Shown here in pieces: positions 62,685 to 64,000 of a stretch of DNA of 64,000 nt. The position numbers were made by a program, and so were the translations under genes. Under the pieces are notes generated by a model. The model was not told where the DNA came from. It made no database searches and was given only the letters and a program-made list of their open reading frames with translations. Position 1 is the stretch's first letter. Each line of letters begins with the position of its first letter. The stretch covers positions 8,538,116-8,602,115 of the forward strand of contig QXEO01000546.1 in NCBI GenBank assembly GCA_007115705.1, read 5' to 3'. The stretch is from Dactylis glomerata. Lineage: Eukaryota; Streptophyta; Magnoliopsida; Poales; Poaceae.

Positions 62685-64000
62685 AGCATCCCCAAGCTTA
62701 ACTCCTGCTCTTCCTCGAGTAGGTAAGTGATAACAAAAGAATAATTTTTGAGGTGACATGCACCTACACAATCTTGATCATGTATGTAAGCATTTGTGAG
62801 CTGGGATCATAAGAACTTAAAACATGGTCATGAAAGATATAATCTTGACAATAAGAAACTTAGCAACCATGTTGTAAACATGCAAATGAACACAAACAAA
62901 AGATCATGAAAATGAAACAATGAAAGTCAAACGTTTGTTCAAATCATAAGGAAAAACATACAAATGGTTTTCAGCTTGTCCTTCAAAGAGAGCAAAACAT
63001 AAATGCATAGGACACCTTCAAGTTTAAGAGGGCGACTAGATACAAATAATTTAAGAACAAGTGAAACCAACAATATGAATCAATCAATGAAAACTTTGGG
63101 ACAATGCACATTATACTAAGAATGACAACTATGCTCTCTTATGGTGCATAAAGAAAGAAGGTGGTGACTCAACATAAAAGTAAAAGAAAGGCCCTTCGCA
63201 GAGGGAAGCAGTGATTGCAAGTTTTATAACCTTCAAAAATTATGGTACTTACCAGCTTTGAGCTCTCATTGCCCCCATCATAAGCATCTTGAATGGTTAA
63301 AGTTAATGCGAGAACAATTATGATGCATATGCTTGACAAATCATAAGTTGAAAACCTCGTGCCCCGTGAATACGAGTACCCAAACCATGCTAGTTTACTT
63401 AGAGTCCCAAGCAAGGCTCTTGTCATTGTAAGTATATGCATATCATTGAGAACCGCCAATGGGGTACCTCCGTGCCCGATGACATGGAACAAGCCCACAC
63501 CAAAATGACAGGACAAGCAGACAATGAACACCTCGACATCTCTTTTATTTGCCTTTTCTTTAGCTTTTTATTGTGAGATGCGTCGTCGTATGTTCACCAT
63601 GGGTATGCTGCAAATTTCCACCATGAATTATGCATGGCTTAGATTGGTGGCCCGGCATTTCCCTAACACATATACAAACTCCATGATCCCCACAAGATTC
63701 CCAATTCATTTCACACCGTGGGCATCCATAAACAAAAGATCACGATATCAACTCAATTAAGAAGTGCAATGTTGAAAGCTTGCCCATGACAACATGGCTG
63801 GGCTAGAATCCAACTTACAACTTGCAAGCATAACAACTCAACATAAGAGACCACAATGTCAAATTTTTAAGAACAGGAAAAAGTAAAGTGTGCCTTCCGG
63901 TTCGTGAGAGCTTTACTGACCAAATTTCGCATAACACTGGTAAGAGTTTAATTTGAAGAGAAAATAAAAGCAAGTCAAATTTACTTGGAATAGCAAATTG
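62685..64000 (-). mobile_element. Internal region of the minus-oriented Athila-like copy, running off the window
   Basis: Collinear with 24166-25480 of the complete element, with scattered small differences. Non-coding. The rest of the element lies beyond 64000. Confidence 0.85.

Overview
The window looks like grass nuclear DNA, most likely from a large Triticeae genome (wheat, Aegilops, rye or barley type). The evidence is dense nested transposons: CACTA elements with 'GTCCCGGTT' subterminal repeats, Athila-type Gypsy LTRs ending in GACGTATCA, a Tat/RIRE2-type Gypsy element with antisense genes, a Mutator-like (MULE) pseudogene and a LINE tail. Small spliced plant genes lie between them. I see no bacterial features, RNA genes or CRISPR arrays.

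Layout. 966-2959 is a short CACTA element with a perfect ATG target duplication; it carries an intact 215-aa DEDDy 3'-5' exonuclease-like gene. 3430-11909 is a larger CACTA element holding a broken TNP2 transposase, an antisense 175-aa gene of unknown function inside a duplicated segment, and a five-exon gene ending in a C48/Ulp1-like protease domain. 12376-13017 is a LURP-one-related (LOR) gene. 13740-16440 is dominated by a degenerate GGCAACTT repeat. 19476-20039 is a 5'-truncated LINE with a 17-bp target duplication. 20822-21864 is a TIR-bounded element. 22493-30995 is a complete but non-autonomous Athila-like element (TSD TCCCC, gag-protease only).

The middle is more gene-like. A three-exon F-box/DUF295 gene (32293-34780, minus) has a foldback MITE upstream. 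A second exonuclease-like gene lies at 36055-36675 (minus). A 250-bp direct repeat pair (37831-38747) and a coiled-coil gene follow. 40222-46587 is a decayed MULE neighbourhood: a serine-rich ORF, a GRF zinc-finger pseudogene and a MULE transposase pseudogene with a 42-bp coding minisatellite, all carrying nonsense changes of the C-to-T type.

The right end is a nest. A rearranged, plus-oriented Athila-like fragment (48604-61051) is split by a young Tat-like element (50947-60015; 335-bp LTRs differing at 2 sites; TSD GTAAG). That element has gag-protease on minus and, on plus, a six-exon antisense gene with its own TATA box plus a second antisense ORF. At 61052 the Athila-like gag-protease fragment meets, tail to tail, a minus-oriented copy of the same family that runs out of the window.

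The most unusual items are the exonuclease gene carried by a bounded CACTA element together with a second family member 34 kb away, the well-formed spliced antisense gene of the Tat-like element, and the duplicated cargo-gene segment inside the larger CACTA. Family names come from recognised motifs only; no database search was run.
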